Positions 7,929 through 16,307 are shown, counted from the stretch's first letter. The stretch: DNA of 64,000 bases from Bacteroidota bacterium (GCA_013298545.1 JAAFIA010000001.1:86466-150465), one strand, 5' to 3'. Numbers and translations: made by a program. Notes: generated from the letters alone by a model not told the origin.

Positions 7929-8501
7929 ATGAAGAAACACACATTTATCGCCGGATATTTTATTGCAACAATCGGATTGATTGGCTGTAACTCCAATGAG
8001 AAAAATGGAAACCAAGAAGTAAAAGATGAGCCAAAAAAAGAGACTTCGTCTCCGATACTTTTTGATACGCTCGCAGCGGTTGAAGGAATCAATAAAATGA
8101 GAACAGCAATCGAAGCGCTTGAAATAAATCCGTTTGAAATTTCGACTTCTGGGCTACGAGAAAAGACAAAACAAAAGTGGAGCAAGATTCACTTCTATGT
8201 TCAAAATGATGTTGTCATTAAAGTTAAAACATATCCGTATTCTGAAATTTCAAAAAGAACAGAAGAGTTTTATGCGAATAAAGATGGTTTAGCATTAGTT
8301 GTGATTGAAGATGATGGCGAAGGTTCCAAGGGAAAGCCGAAAAATGAATTAGACAAGATGTATTACTTCAACAATGGCAAGCCAATAAAGGAATTAAATA
8401 AAGAAGCGGAATCGGAGTACACCATCAAAACCAGTGATGCAGAAGAGTTATTGGCCGAGTACGAAGAATATCTTGACATTTACAAAAAGGCTAAAAAATA
8501 A
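7929..8501 (+). CDS. Putative lipoprotein of unknown function
   Basis: 190 residues. The N-terminus (KKHTFIAGYFIATIGLIGC) is a lipoprotein signal with the lipobox LIGC, so lipidation at Cys 20 is expected, followed by a Lys/Glu-rich linker. The body is hydrophilic with no motif that I recognise. It follows the transporter gene by 40 bases on the same strand and may be the last gene of that operon or independent. It shares the low GC content of the preceding cluster. Confidence 0.7.
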   Translation: MKKHTFIAGYFIATIGLIGCNSNEKNGNQEVKDEPKKETSSPILFDTLAAVEGINKMRTAIEALEINPFEISTSGLREKTKQKWSKIHFYVQNDVVIKVKTYPYSEISKRTEEFYANKDGLALVVIEDDGEGSKGKPKNELDKMYYFNNGKPIKELNKEAESEYTIKTSDAEELLAEYEEYLDIYKKAKK

Positions 8502-8771
8502 CGGATGGCATGACCTCATATAAGTCTGTGTTGTTTAGACGATGCAATAGATACATTTTGAACACGTCAAGAAATGGTTGAAAATTAATTGCTGCAAAAC
8601 GATCCAACCAAAACCGGTTTGCATAATTGCAAGCGGTCTGAGACAACATGTAAGTATGCCTGAATGCAAACCATTGGGCATTAAAAACAGACGTTAAGCG
8701 CGTAAGATTTTAGGAGATTCGTTCTTGCTACATGACAAAGCTTCATAATTTCGTTTCATAATTTAAACACG

Positions 8772-10445
8772 ATGAAGCAACTTTATACAACAGCAGCATT
8801 TCTTCTGCTCCTCATTCATACGGCATCGGCACTTACCAATGTAAGCGGTTTTATAAACGCCAACACAACCTGGACGCTTGCGGGTGCTCCGTATATCGTT
8901 ACGGGCAATGCGTTGTTGTCGCAAGGATATACACTCACCATTGATCCGGGTGTTGTGGTGAAATTTGATAACAACAAAGCCCTTCAGATCGATGGCGAAT
9001 TGATTGCCATAGGAACTGTTTCTCAGCACATTGTTTTTACATCTAACCAAGCTGTTCCGCAACCCGGCGACTGGGCGAAACTGCATTTCTCCGATTTTTC
9101 GACAGATGCGGTTTATGATGCTGCGGGAAATTATGTTTCGGGAACGATCATGAAGTATTGCGATGTGCGGTATGGCGGTTCTCTCATGTGGGGTTCGGTT
9201 GATATTCAGCAATGTTCACCGTATTTCAATCATTGTAGAGTCTTGGATGGGTCGTGGTGCGGTATTAATTTCAATGGCGACCACCTTACCATTGATTCTT
9301 CTTCTGTACGCAACTGCGCGAAGCGCGGAATATATTATCAAGGCGGACACTTTTTGATGCGCAACGATTCTTTTTCGTACAACTTAGAAGGGGCCATTCA
9401 TGTGCTTCAGGCATACGATGGTATTCAATCTAGAATTGTGGATTCGTATTTCCGTTGGAATTATGGTGCAGTTAGTTGGCAGAATAACGGTTTGCAATAC
9501 GTTACAATTAAAAACTGTGCGTTTGCGAACAACAATGGCCCTGCTGTGGTGGCTTTGCAAGGTGTTAGCGATACCGTGATTTGCAATAAGTTTAGAAACA
9601 ATACCAATGGGCCTGTGATTCATTGGAATGATTGGGCCAATCCGTCGGCGGGGGGTGTAATTCACAACAACCTCATCGAATACAATAGCAATGCTGCCGG
9701 ACCATCTGTTTTTTTACTTGGTGTAGGGTCTTGGATGGATACGCTATTCATCTCGAACAATACGGTACGGCACAATTCTTCGCCCGGAAATTCTTGCTCC
9801 ATGTATTATCTGTTGTTTGGAGGATCGACAAGAAGTCTTCAAATCTACAACAACAGTTTCACCGAAAATGATGGGATCAATTTCATGATGCTGTATGGCC
9901 CACAGACCAACGATCCTTCATTCGATTTTATGTATTTGAACAACAATACATTTTTCAATCCGGCTTGCCAGTACGAGTTGAATAACAACATCCCATACGG
10001 CTCGCCAAATTTGCTTATTGCCAATAATTATTGGGGTAGCTCCAATACAGCTTATGTGGACGGTGTTATCTACGATTATTTTGATTTTGCCAACCAGTCG
10101 GTAGCTTATTACATGCCTATTCTTACCTCACCCGTTGCTGTTGATACGGCGTGTTTGCCATTTCAGAAACCTGTTGGCATGGAAGAGTTTCAAGCAATTG
10201 CAACAAGTAAGCTCGACCTATTCCCCAATCCAACAAACGATCGTTTTTCCATTAACTTCGGTAACGTGAACCAACCTTCAGACGGAATCCTTGAAATACG
10301 CAATTCACTTTCAGAACTTGTTTATCGTGAAGCATTGTCCAATAGCGAATCGAATAGTTTTATACTTCCCGAAGCGAATGGAATTTATTTTGTGCGTGTG
10401 CTAACGAAAGAGCGTATCTGGGTGGGAAGAGTTGTGAAAATATAG
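8772..10445 (+). CDS. Secreted right-handed beta-helix protein with T9SS sorting domain
   Basis: 557 residues. A Sec signal peptide (KQLYTTAAFLLLLIHTASA) is followed by a long region of short beta-strand repeats rich in Asn and Gly (NNTVRHNSS, YNNSFTENDG, LNNNTFFNP). This is the pattern of parallel right-handed beta-helices such as polysaccharide lyases or adhesins. The last 80 residues are a type A T9SS sorting domain: DLFPNPTNDRFSINFG, then GIYFVRVLTKERIWVGRVVKI-like strands. It is therefore exported, cut and attached to the cell surface or released. Substrate and activity cannot be told. A TAATTTCG -7-like box lies at 8746-8753. Confidence 0.85.
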   Translation: MKQLYTTAAFLLLLIHTASALTNVSGFINANTTWTLAGAPYIVTGNALLSQGYTLTIDPGVVVKFDNNKALQIDGELIAIGTVSQHIVFTSNQAVPQPGDWAKLHFSDFSTDAVYDAAGNYVSGTIMKYCDVRYGGSLMWGSVDIQQCSPYFNHCRVLDGSWCGINFNGDHLTIDSSSVRNCAKRGIYYQGGHFLMRNDSFSYNLEGAIHVLQAYDGIQSRIVDSYFRWNYGAVSWQNNGLQYVTIKNCAFANNNGPAVVALQGVSDTVICNKFRNNTNGPVIHWNDWANPSAGGVIHNNLIEYNSNAAGPSVFLLGVGSWMDTLFISNNTVRHNSSPGNSCSMYYLLFGGSTRSLQIYNNSFTENDGINFMMLYGPQTNDPSFDFMYLNNNTFFNPACQYELNNNIPYGSPNLLIANNYWGSSNTAYVDGVIYDYFDFANQSVAYYMPILTSPVAVDTACLPFQKPVGMEEFQAIATSKLDLFPNPTNDRFSINFGNVNQPSDGILEIRNSLSELVYREALSNSESNSFILPEANGIYFVRVLTKERIWVGRVVKI

Positions 10446-10554
10446 GCGTTGTAAAACTGAATAATAGAACTGCTTTTGTTTTACATTGTTTGTGTTGAGT
10501 TGTTTTTTTATGCTTGACACTGGTTAATGAGCATGCTTTCGTTCCGGCAATTCA

Positions 10555-10562
10555 TACCTTTG
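10555..10562 (+). promoter_or_regulatory. -7 promoter box for the propeller lipoprotein
   Basis: TACCTTTG matches TAnnTTTG. It puts the transcript start near 10567, downstream of a longer in-frame start at 10514, and so supports the ATG at 10607 as the true start. Confidence 0.6.
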
Positions 10563-10606
10563 CTGCTAGTACCAACGAAACCGCTTGCCTCACCCAAGCC
10601 AAACAA

Positions 10607-11662
10607 ATGCGCCTCGCCAAACACCTTTTAACGACACTGCTGCTTGGCGGCTTTCTATGTCTTTTTTCGGCTTGTCAAAAACAAGTTAAGCCCAACACAA
10701 GTGTTACATATACTGCAATTGAACTTGGTCGCGTGGTTTCGGAAATAGACAGCAGCATTTGGGTTGTGTTTCAAGACAAGCAAAACCGGTATTGGTTTGG
10801 TAGCAATGGAAAAGGCGTGTATTGCTACGATGGAAAAAACATAAAACAATTGACCACGAAAGAGGGTTTATGCAGCAACCAGATTCGGGGAATTCAAGAA
10901 GACGAGTCGGGGCATATTTATTTCGATACGCCTGCTGGTGTTTCAAAATTTGATGGCGAAAAATTTACTTCGTTAATTCCTGTTCGAGGCACAGCCAACC
11001 AATGGCGATTGCAACCGCATGATTTATGGTTCAGGTACAATGCTGGTTTGAATGGTGCTAGTCGATATGATGGCGATACGTTGTATCTATTGGCGTTTTC
11101 CGCAATCAGCGCAAAGGGTTTCTCTTCGGAAGCTGCGGTGTATAGTATTTATAAAGACCCACAAGGGTATATTTGGTTTGGAACATTGGGGGCTGGTGTG
11201 TGTCGGTTTGATGGTAGAGGCTTACAGTGGATTGAAGAAGAGGAATTGGCTCCGCTTGCAGATGGACGAGCTCCGGCCATTCGTTCCATCATCGAAGATC
11301 AAGAGGGCTATTTTTGGTTCAGCAATTTGCTCTACCAATACAATATCTTGAATACGGTTCACAAAACAATTGGCTACGAACGGGTAAAGAGAATCGACTT
11401 AACGCAACAAGAAGAAAAAATGGAACTTCCATACTATACTTCAGCCGTATTGGACCATCACACTATTTGGATGACCAATTATACCGAAGGTGTTTGGAAA
11501 TACGACGGCAAGCGTTTAACGAACTACCGCATCAACGATGGCGAAAAAGTGGTGTTGACGATGTTTGTCTTTAAAGACAATAAAGGTTCTATCTGGCTAG
11601 GAACAGACAATGCGGGAGTTTATACATTTAATGGTGTGGCATTTGAAAAGTTTAAACCTTAA
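10607..11662 (+). CDS. Lipoprotein with two-component-regulator propeller repeats
   Basis: 351 residues from the ATG at 10607. An upstream in-frame start at 10514 would precede the promoter box and spoil the signal peptide. The N-terminus RLAKHLLTTLLLGGFLCLFSAC is a lipoprotein signal. The rest is built of about six to seven 'reg_prop' beta-propeller blades, each with a pattern like IWVVFQDKQNRYWFGSNGKGVYCYDGK or GYIWFGTLGAGVCRFDG. Such propellers form the sensor part of Bacteroidota hybrid two-component systems. Here the protein stops after the propeller, so it is a stand-alone surface or periplasmic lipoprotein, probably ligand-binding. Confidence 0.82.
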   Translation: MRLAKHLLTTLLLGGFLCLFSACQKQVKPNTSVTYTAIELGRVVSEIDSSIWVVFQDKQNRYWFGSNGKGVYCYDGKNIKQLTTKEGLCSNQIRGIQEDESGHIYFDTPAGVSKFDGEKFTSLIPVRGTANQWRLQPHDLWFRYNAGLNGASRYDGDTLYLLAFSAISAKGFSSEAAVYSIYKDPQGYIWFGTLGAGVCRFDGRGLQWIEEEELAPLADGRAPAIRSIIEDQEGYFWFSNLLYQYNILNTVHKTIGYERVKRIDLTQQEEKMELPYYTSAVLDHHTIWMTNYTEGVWKYDGKRLTNYRINDGEKVVLTMFVFKDNKGSIWLGTDNAGVYTFNGVAFEKFKP

Positions 11663-11689
11663 TTGCAAAGAATTATCATTCGTAAAATC

Positions 11690-12238
11690 ATGACACCTGA
11701 AAACACATCGGCAATTCAAAATCTAGTGCATTCAGATCTAAAAACGGCGAACGTTTTTGTCTATGACAAGTGTGGCTTTGACTTCACTCGTCTTGTTTGG
11801 GATGCCGAAAGTATTGCTTATGGTGCTTGTTCTTTTGTGCTTAACGGAAAAAATATCCAACACCGTATTTCTAAAATAACACCAACAAAAACGGGTCAGT
11901 TTGTAACCATTTGGAAAAGGAATAAGGCCGGAATAACGGCTCCTTTTGAGGATTCGGACAACATCGATTTTATACTCATCACATCAAAATGTGGTGATGC
12001 GTTTGGACAATTTATTTTTCCAACCGCTGTTTTGATTGACAAAGGAATCATAACGGCTAATGGCAAAGAAGGAAAACGTGGCATACGCGTTTATCCACCT
12101 TGGGATGTTGCCACGAGTAAACAAGCGGAGAAAACACAAGACTGGCAGACACGTTATTTTTTAACTATTAAAGACGATGGTACAACGGATATTGAATTAG
12201 CGAAAAAATTATTTGCTCATTGCAACAAAGTTGGATAG
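11690..12238 (+). CDS. MepB-like family protein
   Basis: 182 residues from the ATG at 11690; a TTG nine codons upstream is less likely. It resembles the MepB family (named from the Staphylococcus mepRAB locus, function unknown): a YDKCGFDFTRLVWDAES start, SKITPTKTGQFVTIWKRN in the middle, IDFILITSKCGDAFGQFIFP, and GKEGKRGIRVYPPWD. No signal peptide or membrane helix is present. It follows the propeller lipoprotein by 27 bases but has no obvious functional link to it. Confidence 0.82.
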   Translation: MTPENTSAIQNLVHSDLKTANVFVYDKCGFDFTRLVWDAESIAYGACSFVLNGKNIQHRISKITPTKTGQFVTIWKRNKAGITAPFEDSDNIDFILITSKCGDAFGQFIFPTAVLIDKGIITANGKEGKRGIRVYPPWDVATSKQAEKTQDWQTRYFLTIKDDGTTDIELAKKLFAHCNKVG

Positions 12239-12266
12239 CAACGAAAATATAGTAATTCTTAAAAAC

Positions 12267-12317
12267 TACTTCCTCCCCTTCTGCGCCGATACCTGATACT
12301 CGCGTGGTGTTTTATTC
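12267..12317. repeat. 51-bp direct repeat, distal copy (duplicate of araC-type gene 3' end)
   Basis: These 51 bases are identical to 13613-13663. Read on the minus strand they encode TPREYQVSAQKGRK, the last residues of the AraC-type regulator, and run into a TAG stop at 12266-12268. The nucleotidyltransferase stop codon begins only five bases from the end of this copy. With its twin it brackets 1295 bases of unique DNA holding two genes, as attachment-site or target duplications do. Confidence 0.93.
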
Positions 12318-12321
12318 GGTT

Positions 12322-13002
12322 TTACTGCACGAATTTTTTCATTGCCTCCAGAATTAAATAGCTAGCCGGAGGAGATGCTCTTTCAACATGTCCGTCAATC
12401 CATTCAAAGTGGTTCGGATTGTTTAATACATTTTGAAATTCGATGCGTAAATAGTTTCTGAGATTCTCATTCGTATTATTCATTTCATCCCAAATAGACG
12501 CCCTATTTTCTAGGGTATAAATGATGTCTTCAAAGTCCGAGCTTGTTCGGCCATCATTTTTGCCGCGACCTTTGAATGCTTCAAATTTTGTTGCAATAAA
12601 AAAAGGAGCACTCAATATTTTTACTTTACACCCTTCATCAATTATATAATCAATGGCTTGGTTAAAGCCTTCTGGATACCATGTATTGCTGAACCCAATT
12701 GAGATATCGTTTGTTGGCATGATGTCAACAACAATTCCATTTATCTTATATCGACAAACTACACCAGATTCAATATCATGTGAAAAACCAATGCCTCTTA
12801 ATTTTTCTTCCAAATCGACCCTGTTTTGATAGTTTAATATTTCTATTAAAACATCGACATCATCAGTAGGTCTCACTTCAAACACCTGCCTATCGGGATA
12901 AAGCGATATCGTTGCACCTCCAACAAAAACAACTTTTTCTTTTAGATTGTCAAGGGCATTTGCTACAGCCTTTATCCTAACAATATTAATGCGATGGCTC
13001 AT
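12322..13002 (-). CDS. AbiEii/DUF6036-like nucleotidyltransferase, candidate toxin
   Basis: A 226-residue nucleotidyltransferase-fold protein. The signature is VFVGGATISLY (Gly-Gly before the active site), then RPTDDVDVLIE with the metal-binding DxD, and a third acidic residue in IVVDIMP. Further on, ATKFEAFKGRGKNDGRTSSDFEDI matches the Lys-rich helix typical of AbiEii and related toxin-type enzymes, which transfer nucleotides to tRNA or protein targets. It begins on the base after the stop of the upstream wHTH gene, so the two form one operon. The pair lies between 51-bp direct repeats. A toxin role follows from family and context; no target is known here. Confidence 0.75.
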   Translation of the reverse strand: MSHRINIVRIKAVANALDNLKEKVVFVGGATISLYPDRQVFEVRPTDDVDVLIEILNYQNRVDLEEKLRGIGFSHDIESGVVCRYKINGIVVDIMPTNDISIGFSNTWYPEGFNQAIDYIIDEGCKVKILSAPFFIATKFEAFKGRGKNDGRTSSDFEDIIYTLENRASIWDEMNNTNENLRNYLRIEFQNVLNNPNHFEWIDGHVERASPPASYLILEAMKKFVQ

Positions 13003-13512
13003 CTACACTGTTTTTTTCAATTCGGCAACAGCATATTTAACCTCTCTCACTTTCCCTACACGAATAACATCCACTAGCGCAAGCAATTTGTAATACTCTT
13101 TGTCTTCGGCAACACTTTCAGGCTGTTTTGGATAAAAAGGCTCTATCATTTGTCCCATAACATCACCTTTATTATCTGGCCAAACATAGTTCATTTCACT
13201 CATAAATTTATTTTTCATAAGCGGATGAGAATGAGCTGTAGGAATACCTCTTACTATTGCCCCTGGTTGCTGCGGGAAAACATAACGAACACCGTGCTCT
13301 AAAAATTCCAACAAGTTTTGTCGATTAACTTTTTTCTTTTTGTAATCAATAAGATTTGCAATTCGGCTTCTGTTTAAAGACTCCGAAATTTCTGAAAGGC
13401 TTATGCATAACGAGTTTGACAATCCTAATAATTGCCAATTTTGCCCTTCTAATGCAATAATTTTGATTAGAATAGCAATGTCTTGTGGCCGCATGCCATT
13501 GTGTTTTCGCAT
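13003..13512 (-). CDS. Winged-HTH protein, candidate antitoxin/autorepressor
   Basis: 169 residues from the ATG at 13510-13512; a TTG two codons earlier lies inside the -7 box and is unlikely. Residues 7-60 form a helix-turn-helix (MRPQDIAILIKIIALEG, then NSLCISLSEISESLNRSRIANLI). A striking core follows: GVRYVFPQQPGAIVRGIPTA, then HS. From memory, closely similar proteins occur widely in bacteria beside nucleotidyltransferases, but they lack an established name. The stop abuts the start of the nucleotidyltransferase gene. A 41-bp perfect palindrome sits just upstream, as expected for an autoregulated antitoxin. Confidence 0.72.
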   Translation of the reverse strand: MRKHNGMRPQDIAILIKIIALEGQNWQLLGLSNSLCISLSEISESLNRSRIANLIDYKKKKVNRQNLLEFLEHGVRYVFPQQPGAIVRGIPTAHSHPLMKNKFMSEMNYVWPDNKGDVMGQMIEPFYPKQPESVAEDKEYYKLLALVDVIRVGKVREVKYAVAELKKTV

Positions 13513-13515
13513 ATG

Positions 13516-13523
13516 CAAATATA
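13516..13523 (-). promoter_or_regulatory. -7 box of the wHTH-nucleotidyltransferase operon
   Basis: The minus strand reads TATATTTG, a full match to TAnnTTTG, ending three bases before the ATG at 13512. The mRNA is therefore probably leaderless. The box directly touches the palindrome at 13524-13564. Confidence 0.68.
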
Positions 13524-13564
13524 ATTATTTTCGCATTTCGCAAATTGCGAAATGCGAAAATAAT
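13524..13564. promoter_or_regulatory. 41-bp perfect palindrome, likely operator
   Basis: Two 20-base arms (13524-13543 and 13545-13564) are perfect inverted copies around a single central base. Each arm contains TTTCGCATTTCGCAA-type sequence, so the smaller unit TTCGCA recurs. It covers the spacer and -33 region of the operon's promoter. A dimeric wHTH protein bound here would block transcription. There is no T-run, so it is not a terminator. Confidence 0.8.
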
Positions 13565-13611
13565 GGCATGCTAGCATAGCTATCAATCAAAAACACCCTA
13601 ATTTTTAGCAA

Positions 13612-14493
13612 TTACTTCCTCCCCTTCTGCGCCGATACCTGATACTCGCGTGGTGTTTTATTCATCACTTTCCGAAATACGCGGTTGAAGTGCGAGACGT
13701 TTCCAAAACCACACTCGTACGCAATTTCCGACACCATCACATCGGTTCCGGTTTTTAGGCGGCGGCAGGCTTGTTCTACGCGCACTTCGTTGAGAAAGGT
13801 AATGTAGGTTTTATGCGTGTGTTTTTTGAAGAACCGGCAAAACGCTTCAGGCGTCATGTGTACAATTTCGGCAGCATCGCCAACTGTTACTTCCTTATTG
13901 AAATTTTTTAGCGTGTAATCGAAAATTGCGTGCATGCGCGTTCCTTCGCGTTCGGTAAGGTCGCTTCCTACTTCGCCGTCAGATAACGGTTGGTGGCTGC
14001 TGTGGTGCAAAACCAAATCGATCAATTGTAAGAAAGCCGTGAGGCGTTGCAAGCCTTGCAATACACGCACACGCAAAAACGCTTCCGTAACCGCCACATA
14101 ATCTTTCGGTTCAATGCGATATCCGCGTGAAGAGCGTTGAGCAAACTGTTTCAACTCGTGCAATTCTGGAATATTTCCCAAACTCGATGGCACTTCCGAA
14201 ACATCAAAAAACACAGAAATCGATTGCGCCTTGAGCCATGTTTTCTTTTGAAAATAAATGGGATCGCAGCGAAATACATGCGGTTGATTTTGGCCAAGCC
14301 AATAAATTTCGCCCGAAGAAAAATGTCCCGTATAATTTCCCGCCAAAAGTGTTCCTTCTCCTTTCAGAATCCATGTGAGTTGCACTTCGGGGTGTTGATG
14401 GAGGTAATCGTAAAAATGCGACTGAATATCTTCCTCCACGATCACAGAGTTTTCTCTGAGAACCGGAATTTTGAAGGGTAATATCTTAGTCAT
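13612..14493 (-). CDS. AraC-family transcriptional regulator
   Basis: 293 residues. The N-terminal 150 residues are a cupin-type sensing domain (HQHPEVQLTWILKGEGTLLA, then FSSGEIYWLGQNQPHVF). The C-terminal 100 residues carry the two AraC helix-turn-helix motifs (VTVGDAAEIVHMTPEAFCRFFK and VSEIAYECGFGNVSHFNRVF, followed by RKVMNKTPREYQ). The final 17 codons lie in a 51-bp segment duplicated at 12267-12317 on the far side of the two-gene cassette. The gene itself reads through to an intact TAA stop. Its target genes are unknown. Confidence 0.9.
   Translation of the reverse strand: MTKILPFKIPVLRENSVIVEEDIQSHFYDYLHQHPEVQLTWILKGEGTLLAGNYTGHFSSGEIYWLGQNQPHVFRCDPIYFQKKTWLKAQSISVFFDVSEVPSSLGNIPELHELKQFAQRSSRGYRIEPKDYVAVTEAFLRVRVLQGLQRLTAFLQLIDLVLHHSSHQPLSDGEVGSDLTEREGTRMHAIFDYTLKNFNKEVTVGDAAEIVHMTPEAFCRFFKKHTHKTYITFLNEVRVEQACRRLKTGTDVMVSEIAYECGFGNVSHFNRVFRKVMNKTPREYQVSAQKGRK
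13613..13663. repeat. 51-bp direct repeat, proximal copy at the 3' end of the araC-type gene
   Basis: Identical to 12267-12317 over all 51 bases. It covers the last codons of the AraC-type gene. The cassette's palindrome ends 48 bases before it. The flanking bases differ at both ends of the two copies, which fixes the repeat length. Confidence 0.93.
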
Positions 14494-14727
14494 GATTGGG
14501 TTAATAGGCTAGTTATGTAGTGCGATATTAATAAAAAAAGGTCAATCTTGGATGGCAAGAGGTCAATTTCTGCAAACCAATAGCTAAAATTTGATTAGCC
14601 AACCAACCGATATGCTTCTACATTTGTTGCGGTTGCCGTTGCGTTGTCCTCGTTCTTTCTAAAATTGCAACCACCAGCGGAAACACATTTGGTTTCACTC
14701 ACGATGTTCCGCTCAACACATCAGCAC

Positions 14728-14757
14728 AAAAGGCCGGGATTAGCGTTCCGGCCTTTT
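14728..14757. terminator. Rho-independent terminator downstream of the sensor kinase
   Basis: A perfect 10-bp stem (AAAAGGCCGG at 14728-14737 with CCGGCCTTTT at 14748-14757) around a 10-base loop, with A- and T-runs on both sides, so it can work in both directions. On the minus strand it follows the sensor kinase stop by about 20 bases. Confidence 0.85.
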
Positions 14758-14778
14758 TGTTTTGTAGGCTTTAGCCGA

Positions 14779-16281
14779 TCATTTTTTCAACACAATCCGA
14801 AACGTCGTGCCTTTTCCAAGTTCAGATCGCTTAACGAAAATTTTCCCTTTGTGATATTGCTCCACAATGCGTTTGCATAGCGATAAGCCCAAACCCCAAC
14901 CGCGCTTCTTTGTCGTAAATCCTGGCTCAAAAATGGTCTTGTATTTCGATTTGGGCATGCCTTTTCCCGTATCCGTAATATCAATATAAACAAACTGCAT
15001 TTGATCTGTTGCCTCAATATCAATGCGACCCTGACCGTCCATAGCATCTACGGCATTGCGGCAAAGATTTTCGATGACCCATGCAAAAAGCGGAACATTG
15101 AGCGGTACCGTCATGTTGCGTTCTGTTTTTACGGCAAATGTTACACTCTTGGGCGATCGGGAGCGGATGTAATCGACGGCTTGCTCTAGGGCTTCTTCCA
15201 AATTTTCGGATTGCATTTTGGGTTGCGATCCAATTTTCGAGAACCGTTCAGTAATCATTTCCAAACGCTTGAGATCTTTCCCAATTTCGTCTGTCATTTC
15301 GGGATCAACACCTTTGAGTTTGAGCAATTCTTGCCACGCAATGAGCGAAGAAAGCGGCGTTCCGAGTTGGTGCGCGGTTTCTTTGGCCATACCTACCCAA
15401 ACATGATCTTGTTCGGCTTTGCGCGAAGTGCTAAACATTAAATACGCAATGAGCAAAAACATGCCGACAACCACAATTTGTCCGACTGGAAAATAACGCA
15501 ACTGCTTCAACTGCGGCGATTCCATGTAATAAATCAAATTCTTTTTGCCATTGCCGAGCGAAACCGTAATCGTATCGCCATATTGCCGCAATTCTTTGAG
15601 CGCTTCTTGCAAGTACGCTAACGAATCTTGCTTGATCAAAACCGTATCGAGGTTTCCGTAGGCCAGAATTTTTGTTGACGTAGAATCGGTGTAGATGGCC
15701 GGTGCGGAGGCCGGATTGGCCGCAACCTCTTTGATAAACGAGCGTTCGTTGTTTTCAAACGATTGTCGTATTTCGGTAAACACTTCAGAATCTTTGTAAA
15801 ACAAATACTGAAAACGACCGCCGCCTACGTCAATCGGAATGCTGTCGTGCTGCGCGCGCATGAGCACTAGCTGCTCCTGAATGTAAACCGTATCGCGCAG
15901 GCGTGTAGAATCTAAATTGCGCGCATACACAAATCGCCCACGATCATCGCGAAGCATTACGGGAACAGTTTCGTTTCCTTTAATGACTTCAAAGGCAAAA
16001 CTATAATCGCTTAAATCTTTTGAAAGTTGGCGGTTTGCTTCGGCCCAAAGCTCTACTTTTTTGCGTTCTTCGCGCGCAATTTTTGAATACAAGGTGTTGG
16101 TTACTTCAACCAAAACAGCTTTGCGGCGCACGGCCTCGGCCCAAAGTTCAACATTGCGTTTTTCGCTTGTCGATATTTTTTTGACCAGTCTCCCCGAAAA
16201 CCAGAGCGATATGCCCACAATGATTGCCGCTGCAAGCAGAAGCAGAAGTTTCCATTGTTGTTTGCGGGAATAGATGTTCAC
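14779..16281 (-). CDS. Membrane sensor histidine kinase
   Basis: 500 residues from a GTG at 16281; a TTG at 16302 lies inside the promoter's -7 box. Transmembrane helices lie near residues 8-32 and 270-290 and bracket an extracytoplasmic sensor region of about 230 residues that I do not recognise. The cytoplasmic part has the phospho-acceptor motif KETAHQLGTPLSSLIAWQELL and the ATPase boxes: N box ENLCRNAVDAM, G1 DTGKGMP, F-like TTKKRG and G2 GLGLSLCKRIV. A coiled region full of VELWAEA repeats follows the first helix. No response-regulator gene is adjacent, so it is an orphan here. Confidence 0.88.
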   Translation of the reverse strand: MNIYSRKQQWKLLLLLAAAIIVGISLWFSGRLVKKISTSEKRNVELWAEAVRRKAVLVEVTNTLYSKIAREERKKVELWAEANRQLSKDLSDYSFAFEVIKGNETVPVMLRDDRGRFVYARNLDSTRLRDTVYIQEQLVLMRAQHDSIPIDVGGGRFQYLFYKDSEVFTEIRQSFENNERSFIKEVAANPASAPAIYTDSTSTKILAYGNLDTVLIKQDSLAYLQEALKELRQYGDTITVSLGNGKKNLIYYMESPQLKQLRYFPVGQIVVVGMFLLIAYLMFSTSRKAEQDHVWVGMAKETAHQLGTPLSSLIAWQELLKLKGVDPEMTDEIGKDLKRLEMITERFSKIGSQPKMQSENLEEALEQAVDYIRSRSPKSVTFAVKTERNMTVPLNVPLFAWVIENLCRNAVDAMDGQGRIDIEATDQMQFVYIDITDTGKGMPKSKYKTIFEPGFTTKKRGWGLGLSLCKRIVEQYHKGKIFVKRSELGKGTTFRIVLKK

Positions 16282-16299
16282 GTTGCCGGGGATTGTTTT

Positions 16300-16307
16300 C
16301 AAAGGTA
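16300..16307 (-). promoter_or_regulatory. -7 box of the sensor kinase gene
   Basis: The minus strand reads TACCTTTG, 18 bases before the GTG at 16281. This supports that start over the TTG at 16302. Confidence 0.6.

Noticed and set aside
12267..12317. A separate truncated araC-type pseudogene
   Set aside because: Only 51 bases match, and they equal the 3' end of the intact neighbour, so a duplication/att-type repeat is a simpler reading.
13524..13564. The palindrome as a transcription terminator
   Set aside because: No T-run follows in either direction, and it sits in a promoter region upstream of a start codon.
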